Assembly: GCF_017744835.1 (NCBI RefSeq) | Contig: NZ_JAGIAM010000001.1 | Coordinates: 744,001-808,000, forward strand | DNA from: Sphingomonas sp. | GTDB lineage: Bacteria; Pseudomonadota; Alphaproteobacteria; Sphingomonadales; Sphingomonadaceae | Direction: 5' to 3' | Length of the DNA: 64,000 nt | Shown: positions 44,610-55,941 of the stretch, piece by piece | How positions within the stretch are numbered: the stretch's first letter is position 1 | How the letters are laid out: the number at the start of each line of letters is the position of its first letter | Position numbers and translations under genes: made by a program | The notes under the pieces: generated by a model | What the model was told of the DNA's origin: nothing | Database searches by the model: none | The model's input: only the letters and a program-made list of their open reading frames with translations

Positions 44610-45175
44610 GCCACGGCCTCGCCTTTCGCGGGGTGGCGTGCCAGCGCGGGCAGCGGCTGCTGTTCGAGGGGCTGAGCTTCGCGCTAGGCTCCGGCGAGGC
44701 CGCGCTGGTGACCGGGCCGAACGGCGCGGGCAAATCGAGCCTGATCCGCGTCGCCGCCGGGCTGCTGGCGCCGATCGCGGGGAGCGTCGAGGGCGAGGGC
44801 GCACGCGCGCTGCTGGGCGAGCATTCCGCGCTCGATCCCGAGCTGAGCCTGGGCGCCGCGCTCCGCTTCTGGACCGGGCTCGACGGCACGCGCGACGCGG
44901 TGGAGCCCGCATTGGCCGCCGTGGCGCTCGACGGGCTGGCGCAGGTTCCGGTGCGACTGCTCTCGACCGGCCAGCGCCGCCGCGCCGCGCTGGCGCGCGT
45001 GATCGCGAGCGGAGCGCCGGTGTGGCTGCTCGACGAGCCGGCCAATGGGCTCGATGTGGCTTCGGTGGGGCTGCTCGAGGCGGCAATCGCGGCGCACCGG
45101 GCAGCGGGCGGCATCGTGCTCGCCGCGACCCACTTGCCGCTTGCGCTGCCGGGCGCCGAGGAGATCGCGCTGTGA
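44606..45175 (+). CDS. ccmA: Cytochrome c biogenesis heme exporter ATPase
   Basis: 189-residue ABC ATPase of the CcmABCD complex. Walker A GPNGAGKSS, signature LSTGQRRRAALARV, Walker B VWLLDEPANGLD and H-loop AATHLPL are present. With CcmB and CcmC it handles heme delivery and release from CcmE. The gene begins with GTG in a GTGA overlap and ends overlapping ccmB in the same way. ccmC, ccmD and ccmE are not in the window. Confidence 0.93.
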   Translation: MSHGLAFRGVACQRGQRLLFEGLSFALGSGEAALVTGPNGAGKSSLIRVAAGLLAPIAGSVEGEGARALLGEHSALDPELSLGAALRFWTGLDGTRDAVEPALAAVALDGLAQVPVRLLSTGQRRRAALARVIASGAPVWLLDEPANGLDVASVGLLEAAIAAHRAAGGIVLAATHLPLALPGAEEIAL

Positions 45176-45816
45176 GCGGCTTCGGCGCGATCGTCTGGCG
45201 CGAACTGCGGCGGGCGTGGAGCAGCGGCGGGCTGATGCTGCCGATCGTCTTCTTCCTGCTCGTCGCGATCCTGTTTCCCTTTGCGATCGGCCCCGACAGT
45301 CGCCTGCTCGCACGCGTCGGCGGCGGCGTGATCTGGGCGGCGGCGCTGCTTGCCGCCTTGTTGCCCGTCGAGCGGCTGATCGCGCCCGATGCCGAGAGCG
45401 GCGTGCTCGACCAGTTCGCGGTGCGCGGGCTGCCGGACGCCGGCATCGCAGCAGCCAAAATGGCCGGCCACTGGCTGGGCTTCGCGCCCGCGCTGCTGCT
45501 CGCGACGCTGGTCGCCGCGGCGCTTCTCCAGCTGCCGGGAGAGGCGCTGGCGACGATCTTGCTCGGTCTCGCGATCGGCACGCCGGGGCTGGCGGCGCTG
45601 GGCGTGGCGACCGCGGCGCTGGTGGCGGGGCTGCGCGGCGCGGGCGCGCTCGCCGGACTGGTGATGCTGCCCTTCGCCGTGCCGCTGCTGATCTTCGGCG
45701 CGGGCTCGACCGCGGGGCAGCCCGGCGCGCTCAAGCTGCTGGCGGCGGTGAGCCTGTTGCTGGTCGCCGGTTGCCCCATGGTCGCGGGCGCCGCGATGCG
45801 GATGGGGCGGAGCTGA
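45172..45816 (+). CDS. ccmB: Cytochrome c biogenesis heme exporter permease CcmB
   Basis: 214-residue inner-membrane protein with six hydrophobic segments, partner of CcmA. Family sequences include WRELRRAWSSGG, FPFAIGPDSRLLARVGGGVIWAAALLA and LDQFAVRGLP. Start GTG at 45172 overlaps the ccmA stop (GTGA). ccmB is followed not by ccmC but by a convergent methyltransferase gene; the rest of the ccm system must lie elsewhere. Confidence 0.93.
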   Translation: MSGFGAIVWRELRRAWSSGGLMLPIVFFLLVAILFPFAIGPDSRLLARVGGGVIWAAALLAALLPVERLIAPDAESGVLDQFAVRGLPDAGIAAAKMAGHWLGFAPALLLATLVAAALLQLPGEALATILLGLAIGTPGLAALGVATAALVAGLRGAGALAGLVMLPFAVPLLIFGAGSTAGQPGALKLLAAVSLLLVAGCPMVAGAAMRMGRS

Positions 45817-45818
45817 TT

Positions 45819-45841
45819 CCCCCTTCCGTTTGCGGGAGGGG
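45819..45841. repeat. Half-copy of palindromic repeat family 1
   Basis: cccccttccgtttgcgggag (45819-45838, extending to 45841) is one arm of the family-1 repeat, close to the left arm at 39172. It fills the gap between the convergent ccmB and methyltransferase stops and may act as a terminator. Confidence 0.65.
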
Positions 45842-45844
45842 CGT

Positions 45845-46714
45845 TTAGCGGCTCCAGCGCGCGAAGATCGCGGTCGGAAGCAGCAGCCCCCGCGCCTCCT
45901 CCCGTACCGAAAGCTCGCCGCATTCGACCTTGCCGCCCAGGTCGGCGAATTGCTGGCGGACCAGCTCGCCGATCGCCAGCGCGGACATGCGCACGGCATA
46001 GACCGTCAGGAACAGGAAGCGCGACTTGTCGTCGAGCAGCTTGCGCGTGTCGGCGATGAGCGCGGGCAGGCCCTCTTCCAGCTTCCACACCTCGCCATTG
46101 GGCCCCCTGCCCCATTTGGGCGGATCGAGGATGATCCCGTCGTAGCGCCGGCCGCGCCGGACCTCGCGCGCGGTGAACTTGGCGGCGTCGTCGATCATCC
46201 AGCGGATCGGCAGATCCTCCATCCCCGACAGTGCGGCGTTGGCCTTGCCCTCGGCCACCGACTTCTTCGAGGCGTCGACATGGGTCACCCGCGCGCCCTT
46301 GGCGGCAAGCGCGAGGCTGCCGACGCCGGTGTAGCCAAACAGGTTCATGCATTCGGGCGCGTCCATCCCGTCGATCTGGTCGCGCATCCAGCTCCATACC
46401 GGCGCCATGTCGGGGAAGAAGCCGAGATGGCGGAAGGGGGTGTTCTGCGCGGTGAAGCGCGCCTCGTTCCACGCCAGCGGCCAGCCTTCGCGCGGCACCG
46501 GCTTGGCGAAGGTCCAGCGGCCGCCGCCTTCCTCGTCCGATCCGGGGAGGAATTCGCCGTGCGCGTCCCATTCGTCCGAAGCGGGCGCCCACATCGCCTG
46601 GGGCTCGGGCCGGATGAAGCGATAGGCGCCGTAGCGCTCGAGCTTGCGGCCATGGCCGGAGTCGACGAGCCCATAGTCGGCCCAGGGCTCGCCGGTGAGA
46701 GTGATGAGGTCCAT
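45845..46714 (-). CDS. Class I SAM-dependent RNA methyltransferase (RlmK/RlmI-like)
   Basis: 289-residue methyltransferase. The SAM-binding region is NLFGYTGVGSLALAAKGA followed by THVDASKKSV; the catalytic IILDPPKWGRGPNGEVW resembles the DPPxF motif of rRNA (cytosine-C5 or guanine) methyltransferases. Probable target rRNA, exact base unknown. The ATG at 46714 gives MDLITLTGEPW. Upstream lies a 468-nt region with unusual repeats. It converges with ccmB. Confidence 0.88.
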   Translation of the reverse strand: MDLITLTGEPWADYGLVDSGHGRKLERYGAYRFIRPEPQAMWAPASDEWDAHGEFLPGSDEEGGGRWTFAKPVPREGWPLAWNEARFTAQNTPFRHLGFFPDMAPVWSWMRDQIDGMDAPECMNLFGYTGVGSLALAAKGARVTHVDASKKSVAEGKANAALSGMEDLPIRWMIDDAAKFTAREVRRGRRYDGIILDPPKWGRGPNGEVWKLEEGLPALIADTRKLLDDKSRFLFLTVYAVRMSALAIGELVRQQFADLGGKVECGELSVREEARGLLLPTAIFARWSR

Positions 46715-47115
46715 GGGCCTCCCTTATCCAGCCGCGCGCTCCTGCGAAAGCACGAGCACCGGGCTGAGCCGGGAAACCCTCCGATCGGGCTGAGACGCTA
46801 TCGCGCCGCCCCGCGCATCCTGCGCGACCAAAGGTCACACCAAGGTCACACTATCGCGACGGTTCGAGCGGGCCTCACCGTCGGCCGATCCGGCGGGGCG
46901 ATGGCGGAAGTGGACACGGCGGAAGTGGACAAAGTGGACACCCCAACGCGGGCGCATGCGCGTGCGTACGTGCCTGCGCGCGTGCGTGTGCATGTGCGCG
47001 TGCATGTGCGTGTGCGCACGAGACGCCGATTATTCAGATTGAGAAAGAACGTTCCTGTTTTGTTTCAGGCCAAATCCAATTTTGCAAGCGGCAATATCGT
47101 GCGCCGGGCGCCTGG
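46715..47115. other. Intergenic region with direct repeats and a purine-pyrimidine alternating tract
   Basis: Contains two copies of aaggtcacac (46831 and 46842), three copies of aagtggaca (46908, 46923 and 46932), then alternating purine-pyrimidine runs of 22 nt (46952-46973) and 46 nt (46975-47020) made of gc, gt, ca and ta steps. Then AT-richer sequence to 47100. No gene is supported: the open frame crossing it gives an Arg/Val/His repeat with no homology I recognise. It may include the methyltransferase promoter. Confidence 0.75.
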
Positions 47116-47182
47116 GTTGTCTCGACACTCCTCTCCCCTCCTTTCAGGGAGGGGAGCGCGTTAGGCTGAATGTCGATACAAC
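47116..47182 (-). terminator. Nested hairpin just after thrC, containing a family-1 repeat core
   Basis: Outer arms gttgtctcgaca (47116-47127) and tgtcgatacaac (47171-47182) pair at 11 of 12 positions. Inner stem ctcccctcc/ggaggggag (47133-47141 with 47148-47156) matches the family-1 repeat core. It abuts the thrC stop and is the likely end of the oxidase-thrC transcript. Confidence 0.6.
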
Positions 47183-48574
47183 TTAGGCCTTCGGCGTCGC
47201 GCGCTCGGCGATGTAGCTGGTGATGGCCTCGAAGGTCGCAGGCAGCACGTCGTAGCGCTCCTGGCGCTGGTAGAGGTCGCCGACGCGCGACGGGACCGAG
47301 GGCCGAACGCCGGTCGCACGCTCGACGGCGTCGGCGAACTTGGCGGCATGCGCGGTGGCGAGCGTCACCACGGGCACTTCGGCCGGAGCCCCGGCGCGGC
47401 GCGCGGCGGCGAGGCCGATCGCGCTGTGCGGATCGAGCACCTGACCCGCCTCGGCATGCGCCCAGCGCATCGCCCCGTTCATCTCGGCGGCGTCGATGCG
47501 GTCGCTGGCGAAGAGCGCGGCGGCGCCCTGTCGCTGGGCGTTGCTGAGCTGCATCGCGCGGTTCGCTTCGAACCCGCGCATCTGGTCGGCGACGCTGGCA
47601 CCGGCGAGATCGAACAACAGCCGCTCGAAGTTCGAGCTCACCTGGATGTCCATCGACGGCGCGTCGGTGGGCGTCACCGTCCCGGCCGAATAGTCGCCGG
47701 TGGAAAGCGCGCGGTGAAGGATGTCGTTGACGTTGGTCGCGACGACCAGCTTCGCCACCGGCAGCCCCATCTTCGCCGCGACATAGCCCGCGAACACGTC
47801 GCCGAAATTGCCGGTCGGCACCGAAAAGGCGACCGGGCGATCGGGCGCGCCGAGGCGGACCGCGGCGTAGAAATAATAGACCACCTGCGCCATCAACCGG
47901 GCCCAGTTGATCGAGTTGACCGCAGTCACCTGGAAGCGGCCCGCGAAGTCGCGATCGTTGAACATCGCCTTCACCAGCGCCTGGGCGTCGTCGAAGCTGC
48001 CCTCGATCGCGATGTTGTGGACGTTGGGCGCGAGCACCGTCGTCATCTGGCGGCGCTGGACCTCCGAGACGCGGCCCTTGGGGTGGAGCATGAAGATGTC
48101 CACGCCGATGCGGCCGGCGACGGCGTCGATCGCGGCGCTGCCGGTATCGCCCGAGGTCGCGCCGACGATGGTCAGATGCTGGTTGCCGCCGCGCAGGAAC
48201 CTCTCGAAGAGCAGCCCGAGGAGCTGGAGCGCCACGTCCTTGAAGGCGAGCGTGGGGCCGTGGAACAGCTCGAGCAGCCATTGCTGCTGGTCGAGCTGGA
48301 CGAGCGGCGTCACCGCGGCGTGCGCGAAGCGGCCATAGGCGCGCGTGCACAGCTCGCGCAGCTCGTCCTCGCTCAGGTCCTCGCCGACGAACGGCAGCAT
48401 CACGCGCACCGCCGTCTCGACATAGGAGAGGCCCGCGAGCGCGGCGATCTGCTCGCGGCTGAAGCTCGGCCAGCTCTGGGGGACGTACAGCCCGCCGTCG
48501 CTCGCAAGCCCGGCGAGCGTGACGTCACGGAAGCCGAGCAGCGGCGCGGCGCCTCGGGTGCTCTGGTAGTGCAT
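47183..48574 (-). CDS. thrC: Threonine synthase
   Basis: PLP enzyme that converts O-phosphohomoserine to threonine. 463 residues, with MHYQSTRGAAPLLGFRDV at the N-terminus, PLP lysine in HGPTLAFKDVALQL (about residue 112), ATSGDTGSAAIDAV phosphate loop and SVPTGNFGDVFAGY. The ATG at 48574 is used: a longer frame from 48610 adds an Ala/Pro-rich stretch not typical of the family. It sits 48 nt after surf1 on the same strand, the arrangement seen in other alphaproteobacteria. Confidence 0.96.
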   Translation of the reverse strand: MHYQSTRGAAPLLGFRDVTLAGLASDGGLYVPQSWPSFSREQIAALAGLSYVETAVRVMLPFVGEDLSEDELRELCTRAYGRFAHAAVTPLVQLDQQQWLLELFHGPTLAFKDVALQLLGLLFERFLRGGNQHLTIVGATSGDTGSAAIDAVAGRIGVDIFMLHPKGRVSEVQRRQMTTVLAPNVHNIAIEGSFDDAQALVKAMFNDRDFAGRFQVTAVNSINWARLMAQVVYYFYAAVRLGAPDRPVAFSVPTGNFGDVFAGYVAAKMGLPVAKLVVATNVNDILHRALSTGDYSAGTVTPTDAPSMDIQVSSNFERLLFDLAGASVADQMRGFEANRAMQLSNAQRQGAAALFASDRIDAAEMNGAMRWAHAEAGQVLDPHSAIGLAAARRAGAPAEVPVVTLATAHAAKFADAVERATGVRPSVPSRVGDLYQRQERYDVLPATFEAITSYIAERATPKA

Positions 48575-48622
48575 GGGCGCCGCGTTAGCGGGGGCGGCGG
48601 GCACGGGCAAGCAAACCGATCT

Positions 48623-49243
48623 TTACGCCTGCGAACCGGGAGCCGTGCGGCCGCGGCGCCGGAGCGCCAGCACATAGATCACCACCGCGACGATCGCGAA
48701 GAAGAACCATTGCACGGCATAGGCGAGATGGTTGTTCGGGATCGCGGAGAGATCCGGCTTGCCGTTGGGCTCCAGGCCCGCCGGCGGCGTGTCGGAGACC
48801 AGCATCAGCCGTTGCGGCGTGTGGTCGAACAGCGAAGCGAGCATCGAGCGGCTGTCGGGCGCGTGGCTAATGAAGCCGCGCACTTCCCCGCCCCGCCACT
48901 GCGGCCTGGCATTGGGATCGCGCGTGGTGCCGAGCTGGACGAGCATGCCGGGTCCTTCGGCACCGGTGCGGCATTCGGCGATCGCGCGATAGCCCGCGCC
49001 GCCGGCACCGGCAAGCCGGATCGCGACCGGCTCGAGGCAGAGCCCATGCGCGCGGCGGAAGAGCAGGCTGGCGTCGCTCCCGCCCGGGAACGCGATCTCG
49101 GGCTTGGAGGGATTGGCGGCGAGCTGCTCGAGCTGCGCCAGCTTCTTGGGCCGCCGGTCGAGCAGCTGCCAGAAGCCGAGCCCGATCATGGCGGCGACGG
49201 CGAGCGTCACGATCAGCGTGGGGACGATCGGCAGGCGCGGCAT
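48623..49243 (-). CDS. SURF1 family cytochrome oxidase biogenesis protein
   Basis: 206-residue membrane protein with two helices, near the N-terminus (TLIVTLAVAAMIGLGFWQLL) and the C-terminus (LAYAVQWFFFAIVAVVIYVL), enclosing a periplasmic domain. The signature GFWQLLDRRPKKLAQL is typical. It helps insertion of heme a into the oxidase. Its ATG overlaps the DUF983 stop (TGATG). Shorter than eukaryotic Surf1, normal for bacteria. Confidence 0.92.
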   Translation of the reverse strand: MPRLPIVPTLIVTLAVAAMIGLGFWQLLDRRPKKLAQLEQLAANPSKPEIAFPGGSDASLLFRRAHGLCLEPVAIRLAGAGGAGYRAIAECRTGAEGPGMLVQLGTTRDPNARPQWRGGEVRGFISHAPDSRSMLASLFDHTPQRLMLVSDTPPAGLEPNGKPDLSAIPNNHLAYAVQWFFFAIVAVVIYVLALRRRGRTAPGSQA

Positions 49244-49647
49244 CAGCGGTCCTCGCGAACCCGGCCCTCGCCGGCGCGGTTGCGATATTCGAGCGCGAGC
49301 AGCCAGCCCTTGGCGATGCGTAGCGCGAGCACCGTCAGGGCGAGCGTGAGCGGGATCCACAGAAGCGCATGGACCAGCAACCCCGGCTCGAAGGTGAATT
49401 CCACCCAGAGCGCCAGCACGGTGACCAGCGTGCCGATGCCCAGCGTCAGGAAGACGACGGGACCGTCGCCGACATTGAAGGCGCGGTAATCGAGCCCGCA
49501 GCGCGTGCAGCGATCGGCGAAGGCTATGGCGCTGCGGAACAGCGTGCGCGCGCCGCAGCGCGGGCAGCAGCCCTGGAGCCCCGAAAGGATCGGGGGAGGC
49601 AGCGTGGTGCTGCCTCCCCCGTCCGGATCACTCGATTGTCCAGCCAC
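49243..49647 (-). CDS. DUF983 membrane protein
   Basis: 134 residues from a GTG start. It has a zinc-ribbon-like pair CPRCG/CTRCG (about 29-52), then two membrane helices (VVFLTLGIGTLVTVLALWV and LLVHALLWIPLTLALTVLAL). DUF983 sits next to oxidase genes in many alphaproteobacteria; its exact role is unknown, perhaps in assembly. The GTG at 49647 lies just after the ctaE stop; an upstream ATG at 49689 would overlap ctaE by 41 nt and is less likely. Stop overlaps the surf1 ATG. Confidence 0.85.
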   Translation of the reverse strand: MAGQSSDPDGGGSTTLPPPILSGLQGCCPRCGARTLFRSAIAFADRCTRCGLDYRAFNVGDGPVVFLTLGIGTLVTVLALWVEFTFEPGLLVHALLWIPLTLALTVLALRIAKGWLLALEYRNRAGEGRVREDR

Positions 49648-49648
49648 G

Positions 49649-50542
49649 TCAGCCGGCGTGGACCGGCGCGCCCCAGCTGCCCCAGACATAGATCGAGGCG
49701 AAGAGGAACAGCCACACCACGTCGACGAAGTGCCAGTACCAGGCGGCTGCTTCGAAACCGAAGTGCTGGCGCGGCGTGAAATGGCCCTTGTAGACGCGCA
49801 CCAGGTTCACGATCAGGAAGATCGTGCCGACGATGACGTGGAAGCCGTGGAAGCCGGTCGCCATGAAGAAGGCGCCGCCATAGCTCGAACCGCCCTCGCT
49901 CGCCGCCTTGAACGGGAACGGCGCGTGCATGTACTCATAGGCCTGGATCGTGGTGAAGAGCAGGCCGAGGATGATCGTCAGCCACAGGCCCTTCTTGACG
50001 CTGTCGTTCTGGCCGACGCCGAGCAGGCCCCACAGGCCCTTCAGCTCACCGCCGCGCTCGTTGTGGAGCAGGCCATGGTGCGCCCAGGTGACCGTGCAGC
50101 CCGAGCAGAGCAGGATCAGCGTGTTGAGGAGCGGGAACTCCCAGGCGTTGATCACTTCCATGCCCTTGGGCGGCCACTGGCCGCCGACCGCCTCGACGGT
50201 CGAGGGGAAGAGCGCGAAATCGAACCAGGCCCAGAACCAGCCGACGAAGAACATCACTTCGGAGGCGATGAACAGGATCATGCCGTAGCGCAGGTGGAGC
50301 TGCACGACGGGGGTGTGGTCGCCGGCGTGCGCCTCGGCGATCACGTTCGACCACCAACCGAAGAAGGTGGCGATCACGCCCGCCAGGCCGGCGAAGAACA
50401 CCAGCTTGCCGACCGAACCGAAAACGTCCGGGTGCAGCCACATGATGCCGCCCGATGCGAGCACCAGCGCCGCCATCGAGCCGAAAAACGGCCAGATGCT
50501 CGGCGGGAGAATATGATAGGGGTGGTTCTTGGCTCCGGCCAT
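49649..50542 (-). CDS. ctaE: Cytochrome c oxidase subunit III
   Basis: 297-residue inner-membrane subunit with seven hydrophobic helices. Family sequences: HPYHILPPSIWPFFGS, GWWSNVIAEAHAGDHTPVVQ, SEVMFFVGWFWAWFDFAL, TGFHGFHVIVGTIFL and WYWHFVDVVWLFLF. It supports proton uptake and stability of the aa3 oxidase. Gap of 77 nt to cox11 upstream. Start ATG at 50542 begins MAGAKNHPY. It is followed by DUF983 and surf1. Confidence 0.96.
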   Translation of the reverse strand: MAGAKNHPYHILPPSIWPFFGSMAALVLASGGIMWLHPDVFGSVGKLVFFAGLAGVIATFFGWWSNVIAEAHAGDHTPVVQLHLRYGMILFIASEVMFFVGWFWAWFDFALFPSTVEAVGGQWPPKGMEVINAWEFPLLNTLILLCSGCTVTWAHHGLLHNERGGELKGLWGLLGVGQNDSVKKGLWLTIILGLLFTTIQAYEYMHAPFPFKAASEGGSSYGGAFFMATGFHGFHVIVGTIFLIVNLVRVYKGHFTPRQHFGFEAAAWYWHFVDVVWLFLFASIYVWGSWGAPVHAG

Positions 50543-50619
50543 CGGCTCGTCCCTGTTCCTTGGTTTGGCGCTGCTTTAGGGCTCGAATCCGCATCCCGCA
50601 ACGGGGGGATTGAAGCTGG

Positions 50620-51153
50620 CTAGCTGGTGGGGTTCCCGCCCTCTGCCGGATAGAAGGTGTAGGAAAGCGTGATCTCCTCCACGTCCTTGGCATCCGGATC
50701 GTTCAGGATCGCCGGATCGACGTAGAAGAGCACCGGCATGCGCACCGTCTCGCCCGGCTTCAGCGTCTGCTGGGTGAAGCAGAAGCACTGGATCTTGGTG
50801 AAATATTTGCCCGCCACCGAGGGCGTGACGTTGAAGCTCGCGGTGCCGGTGAGCGGCTCCTTCGAAAGATTGGTCGCCGTGAAGAACGCCATGTCGCGCC
50901 CGCCGATGTCGACCACGTCGGCGCGCCGCTCGGGCGCGAACTTCCACGCCAGCTTTGGGCTGACGTTGCTGTCGAACGCGATGGTGATCTTGTGCCCGGT
51001 GCTACCCGGCGCGCGCACCCCGCGCTGGGTGGTGCCGTCGAGGCCGGTCGCCTCGCAGAAGATGCGGTAGAGCGGCACGCTCGCGAAGCCCACGCCCGTC
51101 ATCGTGCAGACGCCGAGCGCGGCGAGCAGCGCGGTGCGCAGGTTGCGAGTCAT
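50620..51153 (-). CDS. ctaG: Cytochrome c oxidase assembly protein Cox11/CtaG
   Basis: 177-residue copper chaperone that inserts CuB into subunit I. One N-terminal helix (LLAALGVCTMTGVGFASVPL), then a periplasmic immunoglobulin-like domain with the copper motif IQCFCFTQQTLKPGE and MPVLFYVDP. Its ATG overlaps the stop of the small membrane gene upstream (ATGA). Length and motifs normal. Confidence 0.95.
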   Translation of the reverse strand: MTRNLRTALLAALGVCTMTGVGFASVPLYRIFCEATGLDGTTQRGVRAPGSTGHKITIAFDSNVSPKLAWKFAPERRADVVDIGGRDMAFFTATNLSKEPLTGTASFNVTPSVAGKYFTKIQCFCFTQQTLKPGETVRMPVLFYVDPAILNDPDAKDVEEITLSYTFYPAEGGNPTS

Positions 51154-51344
51154 CCGGCGTGCCCGATCTGCATCTTCACGATCGAGATCGCGAAGACGAG
51201 CACGACGAACACGCCCAGCAGGATCGCCATCAGCCTGGCGCGCTCGCGCTGGCGGCGGCGGACGACCTCGGTCGTGTCGGCCGCGCTCGGGGCAGGCATC
51301 GCGTCGTTGCGGCCGCGCATCAGATCGTCGTCACGCTTGTTCAT
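51150..51344 (-). CDS. Small single-pass membrane protein in the oxidase operon
   Basis: 64 residues: a charged N-terminus ([14 protein letters not shown]) with Arg-rich [11 protein letters not shown] just before a helix [19 protein letters not shown]. Both ends overlap neighbours as ATGA (ctaB stop before, cox11 start after). Such small CoxF-like proteins occur between ctaB and cox11 in alphaproteobacteria; their job is unclear, perhaps in assembly. Coupling and conserved place support it as a real gene. Confidence 0.8.
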   Translation of the reverse strand: MNKRDDDLMRGRNDAMPAPSAADTTEVVRRRQRERARLMAILLGVFVVLVFAISIVKMQIGHAG

Positions 51345-52243
51345 GCAAACCACCGGTCGGCGACCAGCGCGCCGAAGATCAGGAATAGATAGAAGATCGA
51401 ATATTTGAACAGCTGCTTCTCGGGCGTCATCCGGTCGCCCTCGACCGAGCGGCGGAACGCCACCTTGGCGGCGAGCAGCACGAAGAACGCGTTGAGCACG
51501 ATCGCCGAGAGACCGTAGATCGGCCCCGTCAGCCCCAGCGGCCAGGGCGCGATCGCCGCGGCCGCCATCGGGATGGTGTAGAGCCCGATCTGATGCCGCG
51601 TCACCCGCTCGCCCGCCACCACGGGCAGCATCGGCACGCCGGCATTGGCGTAATCGGTCTTCACGAACAGCGCGAGCGCCCAGAAGTGCGGCGGCGTCCA
51701 CAGGAAGATCAGCAGGAACAGCAGCACCGGCAGCGTCGACAAGTCGCCGGTGGCCGCCGCCCAGCCGATCATCGGCGGGAAGGCCCCGGCGGCGCCGCCG
51801 ATCACGATGTTCTGCGGCGTGCGGCGCTTGAGCCAGACCGTGTAGACGAAGACGTAGAAAAGGATCGAGGCGGCGAGGATCAGCGTCGCGGCCAGGTTGA
51901 TCGCGAAATACATGAGGCCGAGGCTGAAGCCCGCGAGGCCGACGCCGAAGTGCAGCGCCGACTGGCGGTCCATCCGCCCCGCTGGCAGCGGCCGGCGCTG
52001 CGTCCGCTTCATCTTGGCGTCGAGATCGGCCTCGTACCATTGGTTGAGCGCCCCCGCCGCGCCCGCGCCGAGCGTGGTGCACAGGATCGCGGTGAAGCCG
52101 AGCACGGGATGGATCGGCACCGGCGCCGCGAGCATCCCGCACAGCGCCGTGAAGACGACGAGCGTCATCACGCGCGGCTTGGTGAGCGCGACGAAATCGC
52201 GCCAGTCGGCGGGAAGGGTGGGGGTGGCGGCTAGGCTGGTCAT
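51341..52243 (-). CDS. ctaB: Protoheme IX farnesyltransferase (heme O synthase)
   Basis: 300-residue UbiA-type prenyltransferase in the inner membrane that makes heme O. Family sequences: [19 protein letters not shown], the Asp-rich motif [40 protein letters not shown] and [17 protein letters not shown] with the second Asp-rich area. Multiple membrane helices. The gene stands 128 nt after ctaD, separated by a hairpin. Symbol ctaB used, equivalent to cyoE of other species. Confidence 0.95.
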   Translation of the reverse strand: MTSLAATPTLPADWRDFVALTKPRVMTLVVFTALCGMLAAPVPIHPVLGFTAILCTTLGAGAAGALNQWYEADLDAKMKRTQRRPLPAGRMDRQSALHFGVGLAGFSLGLMYFAINLAATLILAASILFYVFVYTVWLKRRTPQNIVIGGAAGAFPPMIGWAAATGDLSTLPVLLFLLIFLWTPPHFWALALFVKTDYANAGVPMLPVVAGERVTRHQIGLYTIPMAAAAIAPWPLGLTGPIYGLSAIVLNAFFVLLAAKVAFRRSVEGDRMTPEKQLFKYSIFYLFLIFGALVADRWFA

Positions 52244-52319
52244 GACTCGGGCTGCGCTATAGGCCTCTGTGCGGCTTGGGAAAAGCCCGCATCCTGCCGG
52301 AGGCCGCTCCCAAGCAAGA

Positions 52320-52343
52320 CGCCCCGGAGTTTCCCCCGGGGCG
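52320..52343 (-). terminator. Hairpin between ctaD and ctaB
   Basis: cgccccgg (52320-52327) pairs with ccggggcg (52336-52343) around an 8-nt loop, followed on the minus strand by tcttgctt. It may end or attenuate the ctaCD transcript before ctaB. Confidence 0.5.
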
Positions 52344-52370
52344 CCTGGTTTCCAGCCTTTCGGCCGGGTC

Positions 52371-55185
<2,815 letters not shown>

Positions 55186-55358
55186 CGTGTGTAATCACCC
55201 TGTTCGCGAAAGGCGCCGTAGGCGTGAGATAAGGAAGTACCCAATCGAGGGCCTATACGCAGCTCAAGGCCATTCTCAACCCATTTTTGAGCGCGGTTGC
55301 GGCGGATAGGCCCCGCGCCTAAGAGTGCGCCTCGCCTTATATCACAGGGAGTGCAGCG

Positions 55359-55940
55359 TTGACCGGCGACGAGATTCTGGACGAGTTCCGCGATGCGGGT
55401 GCGCTGCTGGAGGGCCATTTCATCCTGTCGTCGGGGCTGCGCTCGCCGGTGTTCCTCCAGAAGATGCGGATCTTCGAGGACCCCGCGCGCACCGGGCGCG
55501 TGTGCGGCGCGCTGGGCGCGCTGATCCGCGAGACGTTCGGCCCCGTCGACATGGTCGTCTCGCCCGCGATCGGCGGAATCATCCCGGGTTACGAGACGGC
55601 GCGCGCGCTCGGCTGCAAGGCCGTGTTCGTCGAGCGCGAGGACGGCGAGTTCCAGCTCCGCCGCGGCTTCGAAATCCCTGCCGGCGCACGCGTGGTGATG
55701 GTCGAGGACATCGTCACCACCGGGCTTTCGTCGCGCGAGTGCATCGCCGCAATCCGCCAGCACCCGGGCGAGCTGGTCGGCGCGGCGTGCATCGTCGACC
55801 GCTCGAACGGCAAGGCCGACGTCGGGGTGCCGCTGATCTCGCTGCTCAAGCTCGACGTGCCCGCCTATCCCGCCGACCAGCTCCCGCCCGAGCTGGCCGC
55901 GATTCCGGCAGTCAAGCCGGGCAGCCGGGCGATTGCGTGA
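55359..55940 (+). CDS. pyrE: Orotate phosphoribosyltransferase
   Basis: 193-residue enzyme of pyrimidine synthesis that joins orotate and PRPP. PRPP motif [15 protein letters not shown] is present, plus [16 protein letters not shown] and [15 protein letters not shown]. Start is TTG at 55359 with AGGGAG 8 nt before; a GTG at 55351 is out of frame. Ends 1 nt before the pdxJ GTG. Same start of a coupled plus-strand chain through lepB. Confidence 0.95.
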   Translation: MTGDEILDEFRDAGALLEGHFILSSGLRSPVFLQKMRIFEDPARTGRVCGALGALIRETFGPVDMVVSPAIGGIIPGYETARALGCKAVFVEREDGEFQLRRGFEIPAGARVVMVEDIVTTGLSSRECIAAIRQHPGELVGAACIVDRSNGKADVGVPLISLLKLDVPAYPADQLPPELAAIPAVKPGSRAIA

Positions 55941-55941
55941 G

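Noticed and set aside
46908..46940. Three TGTCCACTT repeats as DnaA boxes or replication iterons
   Set aside because: Each differs from TTATCCACA at two positions, and no dnaA, repABC or other replication gene is nearby.
47051..47065. GTTC-N7-GTTT as a LexA box
   Set aside because: One mismatch in the second half and it does not lie in a promoter position for any SOS-type gene.
45830..47164. Long plus-strand frame over the methyltransferase and the alternating tract
   Set aside because: Mostly antisense to a convincing gene; its end is an Arg/Val/His repeat produced by the alternating DNA.
55359..55940. pyrE starting at GTG 55351
   Set aside because: That GTG runs into a stop after two further codons; the TTG at 55359 has the right frame and ribosome-binding site.
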